Source: Thalassospira profundimaris
GTDB taxonomy: Bacteria; Pseudomonadota; Alphaproteobacteria; Rhodospirillales; Thalassospiraceae
Assembly (NCBI RefSeq): GCF_003326675.1
Contig: NZ_JPWF01000008.1
Coordinates: forward strand, 124,001 to 188,000
Reading direction: 5' to 3'
DNA length: 64,000 nt
The notes under the pieces are model-generated. The model saw only the letters and a list, made by a program, of their open reading frames with translations. It was not told the DNA's origin and ran no database searches. How positions within the stretch are numbered: the stretch's first letter is position 1; the number at the start of each line of letters is the position of its first letter. The position numbers and the translations under genes were made by a program. Positions 48,888 through 58,173 of the stretch are shown here, in pieces.

Positions 48888-48924
48888 ATAAAAGCCGATC
48901 ACCAGACCAACATTTGGATAGACC

Positions 48925-50424
48925 ATGGAAATCAAACCGGATTTCAACAGCTTCAAGCAAAATTACGAAAACGGCATATCGCAGGTTCTTTGGACCTCCT
49001 TGACCGCCGATCTCGATACGCCGGTATCGGCGTTCCTCAAGATCGCCGAAGGCATGCCGAACACCTATTTGCTTGAATCTGTTGAAGGTGGTGCTGTTCG
49101 CGGCCGTTATTCATTTCTGGGCCTGAAACCTGACCTGATATGGCGATGCTTTGGGACCAAGGCGGAACTCAACCGTCGTGCCATGGCCGATGCAGATGCC
49201 TTTGAGAACGAGGCTGACGCACCACTCGACAGTTTGAAAAAACTGATTGCGGAAAGCTATATCGAATTGCCCGACAACCTGCCGCCCATGAGTGCTGGTC
49301 TGGTCGGCTATATGGGCTATGACACCGTTCGTCTGATGGAAAAGCTTCCTGACAGCAACCATGACGAACTGGGCGTTCCCGACGGAATTTTTATCCGCCC
49401 GACCGTCACGGCAAGCTTTGACACCATTGAAGATACTGTAACCGTCGTCACCCCGGTCCGCCCGGAAGATGGCATTGATGCCAATGCCGCCTATGATCTG
49501 GCCTGCGCGCGCCTGAATGATGTGGTGATGCAGTTTCAGCGCAACCTGTTCATCGACCGTCGGTCCAAATCCGTGCCCGACACCCTTCCCGACCCGAAAG
49601 TCAGCGTTGATGAGGTTGGATTTTATGACATGGTTGACAAGGCCAAGGAATATATCCGCGCGGGCGACATTTTTCAGGTTGTGCTGTCTCAGCGTTATAC
49701 GCTGCCCTATCAGTTGCCGCCATTTGCCTTTTATCGGGCGCTGCGCCGGATCAATCCGTCGCCCTTCATGTTCTATCTTGATATTGGCGGCTTTCAGGTT
49801 GTCGGGGCCAGCCCGGAAATTCTGGTCCGCCTGCGTGACGGCGAAGTCACCATTCGTCCGATTGCCGGTACACGTCGGCGCGGCAAAACGCCCGAAGACG
49901 ATAAAGTCATGGCCCAGGACCTGTTGGACGACCCCAAGGAACGCTCGGAACATCTGATGTTGCTTGATCTTGGCCGCAATGATGTTGGTCGTGTTTCCAA
50001 ACCGGGAACCGTTCGCGTTACAGACCGCGAACAGATCGAATACTACTCCCACGTCATGCATATTGTTTCCAACGTGGTCGGTCAGATTGATGAAACAAAA
50101 TATGACGCCATGGACGCGCTTAAGGCGGGTTTCCCGGCAGGCACCGTTTCGGGTGCCCCAAAAGTTCGTGCGATGGAAATCATCGATGAACTGGAATCGG
50201 TTCGGCGTGGCATTTATGCCGGATGTATCGGCTATATCTCGGCCGATGGATCAATGGATACCTGCATTGCGCTGCGTACGGCCGTGATCAAGGACGAGAA
50301 AATCCATATTCAGGCCGGTGCCGGTATCGTCGTCGACAGCAAACCGGAACTGGAACACAAGGAATGCCGTAACAAGGCCGGTGCCCTGATGGCGGCAGCA
50401 CGCGAAGCATATCGGTTTGCCTGA
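48925..50424 (+). CDS. trpE: Anthranilate synthase component I
   Basis: This 499-residue chorismate-using enzyme starts tryptophan synthesis. The feedback segment NTYLLESVEGGAVRGRYSFLG keeps LLES, the tryptophan-binding serine motif. The catalytic part has FQVVLSQRY, GASPEILVRL, PIAGTRRRGKTPEDD, DLGRNDVGRV and FPAGTVSGAPKVRAM. Unlike fused trpEG of rhizobia, it is separate, and trpG lies at 51986 beyond a deacetylase gene. No leader peptide or attenuator was seen upstream. Confidence 0.97.
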   Translation: MEIKPDFNSFKQNYENGISQVLWTSLTADLDTPVSAFLKIAEGMPNTYLLESVEGGAVRGRYSFLGLKPDLIWRCFGTKAELNRRAMADADAFENEADAPLDSLKKLIAESYIELPDNLPPMSAGLVGYMGYDTVRLMEKLPDSNHDELGVPDGIFIRPTVTASFDTIEDTVTVVTPVRPEDGIDANAAYDLACARLNDVVMQFQRNLFIDRRSKSVPDTLPDPKVSVDEVGFYDMVDKAKEYIRAGDIFQVVLSQRYTLPYQLPPFAFYRALRRINPSPFMFYLDIGGFQVVGASPEILVRLRDGEVTIRPIAGTRRRGKTPEDDKVMAQDLLDDPKERSEHLMLLDLGRNDVGRVSKPGTVRVTDREQIEYYSHVMHIVSNVVGQIDETKYDAMDALKAGFPAGTVSGAPKVRAMEIIDELESVRRGIYAGCIGYISADGSMDTCIALRTAVIKDEKIHIQAGAGIVVDSKPELEHKECRNKAGALMAAAREAYRFA

Positions 50425-50445
50425 TCAATCTTCGGGATCAGATTG

Positions 50446-50480
50446 AAAAGGGCCGCAATCATCTGCGGCCCTTTTGCTTT
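50446..50480. terminator. Bidirectional terminator, trpE and deacetylase gene
   Basis: AAAAGGGCCGCA (50446-50457) and TGCGGCCCTTTT (50464-50475) form a perfect 12-base stem around six bases, between convergent genes. Confidence 0.93.
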
Positions 50481-50500
50481 AATGTCGACGTACCAGACAA

Positions 50501-51787
50501 TCAGCCGGTAACACTTTGCGAAGACCGGCGCAAAATATCGGTCACAGGCACAAGAACAAATCCGCGCGCCTCGATTTCGGGAATCCATTTGCGAAGCGCG
50601 CTAATCGTCAGATCGCGCGGATGGCCGATTGCAATCGCATAACCCTGCTTGGCAGCAACCCGTTCAGTACGTTCCAGCATTTCGGCGATCTTGGTGGCAT
50701 CATCCGCATCATCAATAAAGACATCGCGTGTAATGGCGGGCACCCCGAACTGGTTCGCCGTCGAATAGCCGACCGACTTCGCACTTGTTCGCGAATCAAG
50801 GAACAGCAGCCCGCGTGATTTCATAACTTCCATGACGATTTGCATGCGTTCGGGATCGGCGGTGAATTTGCTGCCCATATGGTTATTCACCCCGACATAA
50901 CCGTCAAAGCGATCCAGCATCCAGTTCATCTCGCTGAGAATCTTTTGTCGATCAAAGTCTGCGAACAAGGCATGCGGGCCCGGATCGACCGACTTTGATG
51001 ACGGCTCCATCGGCATATGCAACATGACTTCATGCCCGGCCTTGCGCGCAGCATTGACTTGCGGCTGTAAATCGCGGGCATAGGGCAAATATGAAATCGT
51101 GATCGGACCGGGTAGCTCCGTCGTGCGTGCCGTGCGTGGCTGATCAAGGCCCGCATCATCAATCACAATCGCAATTACCGGCTTTTGCCCGGCATCGGGG
51201 GCAAGGGCTGCATATTTGCGCCATGGCACATCGTTTCCCCCTGGTGCGACGGTTGTCGCCGGGCTATCGCTTCCGCTATCGCCGGGAAGAATTTCCTGTT
51301 TTGGCCGCGATGGCGGGGGTGTTCCAACAAAATCGGACAAATTTTGTCCACCCTGCCCCGGATCGACGCTTTGACGGCCGTTTTCATCAATCAGATACCC
51401 TGTCCGTCCCTCCATCGCAGGTGGCGGCGTTTTCGGTAGCTGATAATCCTTGCGCAGCATCGGCTTGTGTTCCGGTTCTGCCAATGCGTAGTCAGGCGCA
51501 CGCTGATCGGATGTGCGGCCAAATTCATCGGATGCACGATCAAGTTCAAGCATGCTGCCAACAGCAATGATGGCCGATAATGTACCCGCCACAAATGCAC
51601 CGCCCAGCATCAGGCGGCCAATACCACCCGATTTCTTTTTCGGTGCAGTTTTCTTTCGGCTGGATTTCTTGGGTGCCGCCTTTTTACGTTTGGCGGTCGT
51701 TGCCCGGCGTGCCACGCGGTGGTCTCCAGTATCGTTTGCTGGGTCGCTCGTAGGCGCTGTACGCTTGGGCGTACAGTTCCTTCCCAT
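50501..51787 (-). CDS. Divergent polysaccharide deacetylase family protein
   Basis: This 428-residue protein has an unusual Lys/Ala-rich N-terminus (residues 25-53, ATTAKRKKAAPKKSSRKKTA), one membrane helix (about 55-75), a Pro-rich linker and a C-terminal NodB-like domain (about 200-425). The domain starts PVIAIVIDDAGLDQPRT and has MLHMPMEP, GVNNHMGSKFT and AIGHPRDLT, as in the DUF610/PF04748 divergent deacetylases. The catalytic domain should be periplasmic. The substrate is unknown; peptidoglycan or exopolysaccharide is a guess. Confidence 0.88.
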   Translation of the reverse strand: MGRNCTPKRTAPTSDPANDTGDHRVARRATTAKRKKAAPKKSSRKKTAPKKKSGGIGRLMLGGAFVAGTLSAIIAVGSMLELDRASDEFGRTSDQRAPDYALAEPEHKPMLRKDYQLPKTPPPAMEGRTGYLIDENGRQSVDPGQGGQNLSDFVGTPPPSRPKQEILPGDSGSDSPATTVAPGGNDVPWRKYAALAPDAGQKPVIAIVIDDAGLDQPRTARTTELPGPITISYLPYARDLQPQVNAARKAGHEVMLHMPMEPSSKSVDPGPHALFADFDRQKILSEMNWMLDRFDGYVGVNNHMGSKFTADPERMQIVMEVMKSRGLLFLDSRTSAKSVGYSTANQFGVPAITRDVFIDDADDATKIAEMLERTERVAAKQGYAIAIGHPRDLTISALRKWIPEIEARGFVLVPVTDILRRSSQSVTG

Positions 51788-51924
51788 ATGGTGATTATAG
51801 ACCGATCATGTCGGTTATTGTTGGGATGTTTTAAAACGATGCTGGTTAGCACCCGGTTAAGAGATCATCCCGACATTGGAACAAGACAACCTGCTGTAGG
51901 AAAAAACCCTTACTCTGCTTCCGC

Positions 51925-51952
51925 TTGACGTAGCGGCAAGGGCGTTTATTCT
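51925..51952 (+). promoter_or_regulatory. Candidate sigma-70 promoter for trpGDC
   Basis: TTGACG (51925-51930) and TATTCT (51947-51952) are 16 bases apart. Transcription from about 51959 would give a leader of only 12-30 bases before trpG, leaving no room for attenuation. Confidence 0.55.
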
Positions 51953-51985
51953 CTGCCGACCTTCAGATGTATGGGCGCCTTTCCG

Positions 51986-52558
51986 ATGTATCTACTCATC
52001 GATAATTACGACAGCTTCACATTCAATTTGTGGCATTATCTGCGCGAACTCGGCCCCGAGGTCGAAGTGCGCCGCAATGATGAACTTTCCGTTGAAGAGG
52101 CCCTTGCCCTCAAACCTGAAGGCATCGTGATTTCGCCCGGCCCCTGTGACCCGGAGCGTGCCGGTATCTGCCTTGATCTGATCAAGGCAGCAGCAGGCAA
52201 GGTCAAGCTTCTTGGGGTTTGTCTTGGCCATCAGTCCATCGGACAGGCCTTTGGTGGCAAGGTGGTGCGTGCGCCCCATTGCATGCATGGCAAGACCGAT
52301 GCCATGAAGCATTCCGGTACAAGCGTTTTTGCAGGCCTTCCCAGCCCGTTCGAGGCGACGCGTTATCATTCTTTGGTGATCGAGCGCGAAACTTTGCCTG
52401 ACAGCCTTGAAATCACGGCCGAAAGCGAAGATGGTCTGATCATGGGTGTCCGGCACAAGACCCATCAAATCCACGGGGTTCAGTTCCATCCTGAAAGCAT
52501 TGCTTCGGAACATGGCCACGCATTGTTAAAGAATTTTATCGACTATACCGGCGCGTAA
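51986..52558 (+). CDS. trpG: Anthranilate synthase component II (glutamine amidotransferase)
   Basis: This 190-residue class I amidotransferase supplies ammonia to Trp[20 protein letters not shown], the nucleophile in [17 protein letters not shown] and the His-Glu pair in [10 protein letters not shown] are intact. The ATG at 51986 fits the family start; an ATG at 51971 is in frame, and neither has a strong ribosome binding site. trpD follows after 33 bases. Confidence 0.96.
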   Translation: MYLLIDNYDSFTFNLWHYLRELGPEVEVRRNDELSVEEALALKPEGIVISPGPCDPERAGICLDLIKAAAGKVKLLGVCLGHQSIGQAFGGKVVRAPHCMHGKTDAMKHSGTSVFAGLPSPFEATRYHSLVIERETLPDSLEITAESEDGLIMGVRHKTHQIHGVQFHPESIASEHGHALLKNFIDYTGA

Positions 52559-52591
52559 AACCGCACCGGACCGTAAACCGAGGAAACCCGA

Positions 52592-53626
52592 ATGCCGACT
52601 GATAATGATCTGAAGCCAATCTTGGCCAAAGTCGCTGATGGTGAAAAACTGACCGAAAGCATGGCCGAACAGGCCTTTAACGTGCTGATGTCCGGTCAGG
52701 CCACCCCGTCGCAGATGGGGGCTTTCCTTATGGGGTTGCGTATCCGCGGTGAAACGATTGACGAAATCACCGGTGCGGCACGTGTCATGCGCGAAAAGGC
52801 AACCGGCATCGTTGCCCCGGAAAATGCGGTTGATACCTGCGGTACGGGTGGTGATGGCAGTGGAACGTTTAATATTTCAACCGGTGCCGCGATTGTTGCG
52901 GCCGCGGCAGGTGCTGTTGTTGCCAAGCACGGCAACCGCGCCGCATCGTCGAAATCGGGTTCTGCCGATGTTTTGATGGCACTTGGTGTCAATCTTGATG
53001 CCGATATGAAGCTGCTGGAAAAAGCGCTTCGTGAAATTGGTCTGTGCTTTATGATGGCAACCCGCCACCATTCCGCGATGCGTCACGTGATGCCAACCCG
53101 CGTTGAAATGGGTACACGTACCATCTTTAACCTGCTGGGACCACTGGCCAACCCGGCAAAGACCAAACGCCAGGTTCTTGGTGTGTTTGCCAAGGAATGG
53201 GTTGAACCGGTTGCCCATGTGCTTAATCGCCTTGGATCGGTTCATGCCTGGGTCGTGCATGGTCATAGCGGTCTTGATGAAATCTCGACCACCGGTCCGA
53301 CTTTGGTTGCCGAAGTAAAGGGCGGCAATGTCACGACCTTTGAAATTACCCCGGCTGATTTCGGGTTTGAGACCGCAACCCTTGACGACCTTAAGGGCGG
53401 CGATGCGGATGTAAATGCCAAAGCCATTCTTGATCTTCTGGCAGCAAAAAAGAGTCCCTATCGCGACATCGTTCTGATGAATGCCGGTGCGGCCCTTGTT
53501 GTCACGGGTGTCGCAACCGATCTTGCCGATGGCATCAAAAAGGCAGCAGAAGCAATTGACAGCGGCAAGGCAGCAGAAACCCTGCAAGGTCTTGTCACGA
53601 TTACCAACGAAGGAAACGCGGCGTGA
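52592..53626 (+). CDS. trpD: Anthranilate phosphoribosyltransferase
   Basis: This 344-residue enzyme transfers phosphoribose to anthranilate. [17 protein letters not shown] binds [25 protein letters not shown] is the second signature, and [24 protein letters not shown] the third. Its stop overlaps the trpC GTG start by four bases (GTGA). Confidence 0.98.
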   Translation: MPTDNDLKPILAKVADGEKLTESMAEQAFNVLMSGQATPSQMGAFLMGLRIRGETIDEITGAARVMREKATGIVAPENAVDTCGTGGDGSGTFNISTGAAIVAAAAGAVVAKHGNRAASSKSGSADVLMALGVNLDADMKLLEKALREIGLCFMMATRHHSAMRHVMPTRVEMGTRTIFNLLGPLANPAKTKRQVLGVFAKEWVEPVAHVLNRLGSVHAWVVHGHSGLDEISTTGPTLVAEVKGGNVTTFEITPADFGFETATLDDLKGGDADVNAKAILDLLAAKKSPYRDIVLMNAGAALVVTGVATDLADGIKKAAEAIDSGKAAETLQGLVTITNEGNAA

Positions 53627-54420
53627 GTGACGTTCTTCAAAAAATCTGTGATGACAAACGTGACCATGTTGCGGCCTGCAAGGCGCGCAAAAGCCTTGCT
53701 ACACTTGAAGCAGAGGCAAAAGCGCAATCCGCACCGCGCGGCTTTATCAATGCCCTTGAAACAAGTGTTGCCAGTGGCCGTTATGGCCTGATTGCCGAAA
53801 TCAAGAAGGCATCCCCGTCCAAGGGCCTGATCCGCCCGGATTTCAATCCGCCGGAACTGGCAAAGGCCTATCAGGCTGGCGGTGCAAGCTGCCTTTCGGT
53901 TTTGACCGATATTCCCTATTTCCAAGGCGATGACAGCTATCTGGTGGCGGCACGTGCGGCTGTTGACCTTCCGGCATTGCGCAAGGATTTCATGGTTGAT
54001 CCCTATCAGATCACCGAAGCACGTGCATTGGGGGCTGATTGCATCCTTTTGATCATGGCAGCCCTTGAAGACGAACTTGCCGCCGAGCTTGAAGACGCGG
54101 CACACAGCCTTGGCATGGATGTTCTGATCGAAGTACACAATGCGCCGGAACTTGAACGTGCGCTGAAACTGAAATCACGACTGGTCGGGGTTAATAACCG
54201 TAACCTCAAGACCATGGAAATTTCGCTGACCACAACCGAGGAACTTGCCGGTATGGTCGATAGTGATCGTCTTCTGGTCGCCGAAAGCGGCCTGTTCACC
54301 CCCGAAGACCTGGCCCGTATGTCCAAGGTCGGTGCGCAATGCTTCCTGATTGGTGAAAGCCTGATGCGTCAGGATGACGTCACAGCCGCCACCCGCAATC
54401 TTCTGGGCCTTGCGGCCTGA
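53623..54420 (+). CDS. trpC: Indole-3-glycerol phosphate synthase
   Basis: This 265-residue TIM barrel closes the indole ring. [20 protein letters not shown] (catalytic Lys and Glu), [21 protein letters not shown] and [13 protein letters not shown] are family motifs. It starts with GTG coupled to trpD. No TrpF domain is fused. moaC follows after 18 bases on the same strand. Confidence 0.98.
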   Translation: MSDVLQKICDDKRDHVAACKARKSLATLEAEAKAQSAPRGFINALETSVASGRYGLIAEIKKASPSKGLIRPDFNPPELAKAYQAGGASCLSVLTDIPYFQGDDSYLVAARAAVDLPALRKDFMVDPYQITEARALGADCILLIMAALEDELAAELEDAAHSLGMDVLIEVHNAPELERALKLKSRLVGVNNRNLKTMEISLTTTEELAGMVDSDRLLVAESGLFTPEDLARMSKVGAQCFLIGESLMRQDDVTAATRNLLGLAA

Positions 54421-54438
54421 TTAACGACAGATAAAACA

Positions 54439-54918
54439 ATGGCAGACCAACTTTCCCATATTGATGCTGGCGGCAATGCCGTGATGGTGGATATATCGGC
54501 CAAGGCCGATACCACCCGTATTGCCATCGCCAAGGCGCGGGTTCTGATGTCCGCACAAACGGCACAGCTGATTGCGGATCGTGGTCACAAAAAGGGCGAT
54601 GTTCTTGGCATCGCCCAGCTTGCCGGGATCATGGGGGCAAAAAAGACGCCGGACCTGATCCCGCTTTGTCATCCCCTGCCCCTGACATCGGTTACGGTTG
54701 ACCTTGAACTGGCCGATGATGTTGACGGTGTCGATATCACAGCAACATGCAAGACCACCGGTAAAACCGGGGTCGAGATGGAGGCACTGACTGCGGCATC
54801 GGTTGCTGCCCTGACCGTGTTCGACATGTGCAAGGCGGTTGACAAGGCCATGCAGATCACCGACATCCGCGTCACCCACAAGGAAGGCGGAAAGTCCGGC
54901 ACCTATACCGCCGATTGA
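54439..54918 (+). CDS. moaC: Cyclic pyranopterin monophosphate synthase
   Basis: This 159-residue enzyme acts with MoaA in the first step of molybdenum cofactor synthesis. [18 protein letters not shown] and [26 protein letters not shown] are signature segments, with KEGGKSG at the end. It may serve the molybdoenzyme at 24802. In many alphaproteobacteria moeA follows moaC, but here lexA follows directly. Confidence 0.97.
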   Translation: MADQLSHIDAGGNAVMVDISAKADTTRIAIAKARVLMSAQTAQLIADRGHKKGDVLGIAQLAGIMGAKKTPDLIPLCHPLPLTSVTVDLELADDVDGVDITATCKTTGKTGVEMEALTAASVAALTVFDMCKAVDKAMQITDIRVTHKEGGKSGTYTAD

Positions 54919-55002
54919 TCCACACAGCTCTGTTTGAGGCCCCGTTTCAGGGCATTGATTTCCGGTAATCAGTCCCGGCGGACGGTTTTTACACGCGCAT
55001 GC

Positions 55003-55031
55003 TTGACCGCACAGAAGAACTAAAGTAGAAC
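55003..55031 (+). promoter_or_regulatory. lexA promoter with overlapping LexA box
   Basis: TTGACC (55003-55008) and TAGAAC (55026-55031) are 17 bases apart. GAAC-N7-GAAC (55017-55031), the complement of the alphaproteobacterial direct-repeat SOS box GTTC-N7-GTTC, covers the -10, so LexA binding should block its own transcription. Confidence 0.8.
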
Positions 55032-55075
55032 ATTTATGTATCCTTTTTGTTCTTACTACAGGTTCGGGAAATATC

Positions 55076-55783
55076 ATGCTGACGCGCAAGCAATATGAGT
55101 TGCTGGTCTATATTGACAATCACCTTCGCGATCACGGCATTTCGCCCTCTTTCGATGAAATGAAAGAGGCCCTGAACCTTAAATCCAAATCCGGCATTCA
55201 CCGCCTTATCACCGGGCTTGAGGAACGCGGCTTTATCCGCCGCCTTGCACACCGCGCCCGTGCCTTGGAAGTCATCCGGCTTCCTGAAAACAGCGATGAT
55301 GATGCGCCGGAAACCCCGAACAACGTCACATCGATTGCCAGCGCACGCAAGGCGCCCCATCGCACGGCCACCGTACCCACCGCCTTTGCTGAAACCGGCG
55401 AAGCCATTTCGCTTCCGCTTTATGGTCGCATTGCCGCAGGTACACCGATCGAGGCGCTGCGCGATCAAAGCACGATGGTTCAGGTACCAGCCGCCCTTTT
55501 GGGATCGGGTGATCACTATGCGCTTGAGGTGTCGGGTGATTCAATGATCGAGGCAGGTATTCTTGACGGGGATACAGTCCTGATCCAGCGCTGCGAGCAG
55601 GCCCATGACGGCACAATTGTTGTCGCCCTTGTCGATGACAGCGAAGCCACCCTTAAGCGCCTTAAGCGCGGACGCGGTGAAGTTCTTCTGGAACCGGCCA
55701 ATGCCCGCTATGAAACCCGTGCCCTGTCACCGGATCGTGTACGCATTCAGGGGCGTCTGGTCGGGCTTTTGCGCCAGTATTAA
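55076..55783 (+). CDS. lexA: SOS repressor LexA
   Basis: This 235-residue repressor has an N-terminal winged helix ([17 protein letters not shown], then [23 protein letters not shown], the recognition region) and a C-terminal S24 peptidase domain. The self-cleavage bond is Ala-Gly in [10 protein letters not shown], the catalytic Ser is in [15 protein letters not shown], and the Lys is in [13 protein letters not shown]. The linker of about 60 residues is longer than in E. coli. It is preceded by its own SOS box. Confidence 0.97.
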   Translation: MLTRKQYELLVYIDNHLRDHGISPSFDEMKEALNLKSKSGIHRLITGLEERGFIRRLAHRARALEVIRLPENSDDDAPETPNNVTSIASARKAPHRTATVPTAFAETGEAISLPLYGRIAAGTPIEALRDQSTMVQVPAALLGSGDHYALEVSGDSMIEAGILDGDTVLIQRCEQAHDGTIVVALVDDSEATLKRLKRGRGEVLLEPANARYETRALSPDRVRIQGRLVGLLRQY

Positions 55784-55804
55784 GCATCCCCAAATTAACG
55801 ACAC

Positions 55805-55841
55805 AAAATCGCCCGGTGCCCTGCATTCGGGCGATTTTGTT
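55805..55841. terminator. Bidirectional terminator, lexA and comEC
   Basis: AAAATCGCCCG (55805-55815) and CGGGCGATTTT (55828-55838) form a perfect 11-base stem between the convergent genes, followed by GTTTT. Confidence 0.9.
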
Positions 55842-55881
55842 TTGGGATGCACTTTATCACCACATGACAGGAACTGGCAGA

Positions 55882-58047
55882 TCAGTGGCTGTCACGTCCG
55901 GCCTTTCCACCGATCACAATCCAAGGCCAGTGCCCCGACGTTTCACGCACAGTTTCCAGTTCAGTGTGATCCGTGGTGATCTTTTCCGCATCGAAGGCAA
56001 CGCCGCCCTGCCACCATAAAACATCATCATCAATCATCGTCCCCGTCCCGGCCTTGCGGCAGGTCTGGCGTGGCAAATCGGTTTTGAGCGTGACCACAAC
56101 ATCGGCATTGCGACAGGCGTAAAACGGGTTGGTCAGCTTGCTTGCAATGATGATGCGCGTTTGCAGGAGTTCCGAACCAACAGACAAAAGGCACGGATCG
56201 GTTTTGCAGACCTGCACCCTTTGATCTTTATCCTCGGGCCGGATGCCAAAACGGCCCATCCAGATCGATTTTTGGAAATCTCCGACACCATCGGAGATAT
56301 GCAGGATTCCCGTATCTTTATCAAAAACTGCCCAGCTTTCCTGATCCCCAGCCACCAGCACGTTTGGCGTCCTTTGGTTCAGATATGTCATTCCGGCAAA
56401 CACGATAAGCGGCAAGGCCAAACCAAGTGCGACCTGATCACGCCAGACCATAGCCCAGGCAAGTGCAAACATCAGGCAGGCTACAGCACCAAATCCAAGC
56501 CCGGAAACATACCAAAGCCCCCATTCCTGGGCAGCCACCATCGCGGCCGTTTCAATCAGCAGTGACAGCCCCGGCTTCATCAGTGCCAAAACCCACCCGG
56601 CCAAACCGAACGGCATTAAGGCAAGTGCCAGGACAATCAATGGCATCACCCAGAATGCCATCACCGGAATAGCAATCAGGTTGGCAAACACACCCAACAT
56701 CGAAATACGCCCGAAATGAAACCCGATGATGGGGGCCGTAACCGCCGTCACGATCACACCGGTGATCAGCAATCCGACAACATAGTAGAAAACACGTTCA
56801 TACCACGGGTGCATTCCCCGCCGATCCAGCCATCGGCGTCCCGGTCCTTCATAAAACGCGACCAGCGCGCCGACAGCGGCAAAGGAAAGCTGAAAACTGG
56901 CGCCAAGAATGGCGTCCGGGCGCAAGACCAATACCGCCACAGCCGCAACACCAACCAGCCGCAACGAAATCGCCCGTCGATCCAGCAACAAGGCAATCCA
57001 GACCACCAGCAGCATGACAAAGGCACGCTGTGTCGGCACAGTGGCCCCCGACAGGCCAAGGTAAATCAAACCGGCCAGTGCCGCGATCACGGCCGCCCAT
57101 TTCTTGACCGGGTATCGCAGGGCAATGAATGGCAATGCGGCAAAGCCCAGTCGGACCAGAAAGAACACAGTCCCGCATAGCAATCCCATATGCAGACCCG
57201 AAATTGCCAACAGATGCGCCAGCCCGGACTTGCGCAAATCCTCGGCAATTTCAGGTGTGACTTCACCGCGTTCACCAATGATCAGAGCCTTGGCTATTCC
57301 GGCTTCCGGCATACTTAAATATTGATCAATCGACTTTGAAACAGATTGACGCATTTTCTCAACAAACGACCATAAGTCGCTGCGTTCAAAGGATGATGCA
57401 GACTTTAAAACCTCGAACTGACGCCCAAAGGCAAAGCCGGTTGCCCCTATGCCGCTGAAATACAGATTGCGGGCAAAGTCGGGATCATCCGGCACGGATG
57501 GCGGGCGCAACGGAAACAACCGCGCACGGACACGAACTTGATCACCAATGGCAAATTCAGCATCCCCCAAGAAGCTTAGTCTGACCTTCCAAACCAGCTG
57601 GTCAGGGGACAAACCATCTATCCTTGAAGGTTGAAGTGTTACGCGAAGTCGGCTTCCCCGGGGTTCGAGGTTCGTCACTGTGCCTTCGATTTCTGTTGAA
57701 TAGAGGGTCTTGGTCAGAATGGATTTCGGTCCAAGTTCCATATGCACGGCACTGATAAACGCCCCCGCCATCAGGCTTGCCGCCAACTGCAGGGCAAATG
57801 CCAGCATGGCAAACCGGCGCACCATCCAGAAAGCACTGAGCAAAAGAATCACAGCAACGGCATTTTTGGAAACACCGATACGCGCAGGAAGCAAGAAATA
57901 CAGTGCACAGCCCAACCCAAAGAAGAGAACAGAGGACAAGAACCACTTATTTCTTTGGCTTGTAACAACAAAATTGACTTGCGAGAAAAACCACACAAGC
58001 CATTGTTTTAATTCACTTCCTGCAAACGTATTACGACGAATGTCCAA
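55882..58047 (-). CDS. comEC: ComEC/Rec2-family DNA uptake membrane protein
   Basis: This 721-residue polytopic protein has an N-terminal membrane region with an OB-like DUF4131 domain (about residues 75-190) and a central competence domain (about 235-520; SGLAHLLAISGLHMGLLCG, LSGATVPTQRAFVMLL). The C-terminal 170 residues lack a HxHxDH metallo-beta-lactamase motif. It would form the inner-membrane channel for transforming DNA. Other competence genes are not in the window. Confidence 0.92.
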   Translation of the reverse strand: MDIRRNTFAGSELKQWLVWFFSQVNFVVTSQRNKWFLSSVLFFGLGCALYFLLPARIGVSKNAVAVILLLSAFWMVRRFAMLAFALQLAASLMAGAFISAVHMELGPKSILTKTLYSTEIEGTVTNLEPRGSRLRVTLQPSRIDGLSPDQLVWKVRLSFLGDAEFAIGDQVRVRARLFPLRPPSVPDDPDFARNLYFSGIGATGFAFGRQFEVLKSASSFERSDLWSFVEKMRQSVSKSIDQYLSMPEAGIAKALIIGERGEVTPEIAEDLRKSGLAHLLAISGLHMGLLCGTVFFLVRLGFAALPFIALRYPVKKWAAVIAALAGLIYLGLSGATVPTQRAFVMLLVVWIALLLDRRAISLRLVGVAAVAVLVLRPDAILGASFQLSFAAVGALVAFYEGPGRRWLDRRGMHPWYERVFYYVVGLLITGVIVTAVTAPIIGFHFGRISMLGVFANLIAIPVMAFWVMPLIVLALALMPFGLAGWVLALMKPGLSLLIETAAMVAAQEWGLWYVSGLGFGAVACLMFALAWAMVWRDQVALGLALPLIVFAGMTYLNQRTPNVLVAGDQESWAVFDKDTGILHISDGVGDFQKSIWMGRFGIRPEDKDQRVQVCKTDPCLLSVGSELLQTRIIIASKLTNPFYACRNADVVVTLKTDLPRQTCRKAGTGTMIDDDVLWWQGGVAFDAEKITTDHTELETVRETSGHWPWIVIGGKAGRDSH

Positions 58048-58173
58048 TAGCCTGCCTTAAGGTAAGTTTCTATCTAACATCGGCTGTGGTGCAACAGCGT
58101 GTCATTTGTGCTATAGCCTGCACGCCAAAAGTCCATACGACAAGCAACAACATCCAGATAACGGATAGATTGA

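Noticed and set aside
48881..48924. Trp attenuator before trpE
   Set aside because: The gap between the ppiD terminator and trpE is too short for a leader peptide and competing hairpins, and no tandem Trp codons are seen.
55049..55065. Second GTTC/GTTC pair before lexA
   Set aside because: The spacer is nine bases instead of seven, so it does not fit the alphaproteobacterial LexA box.
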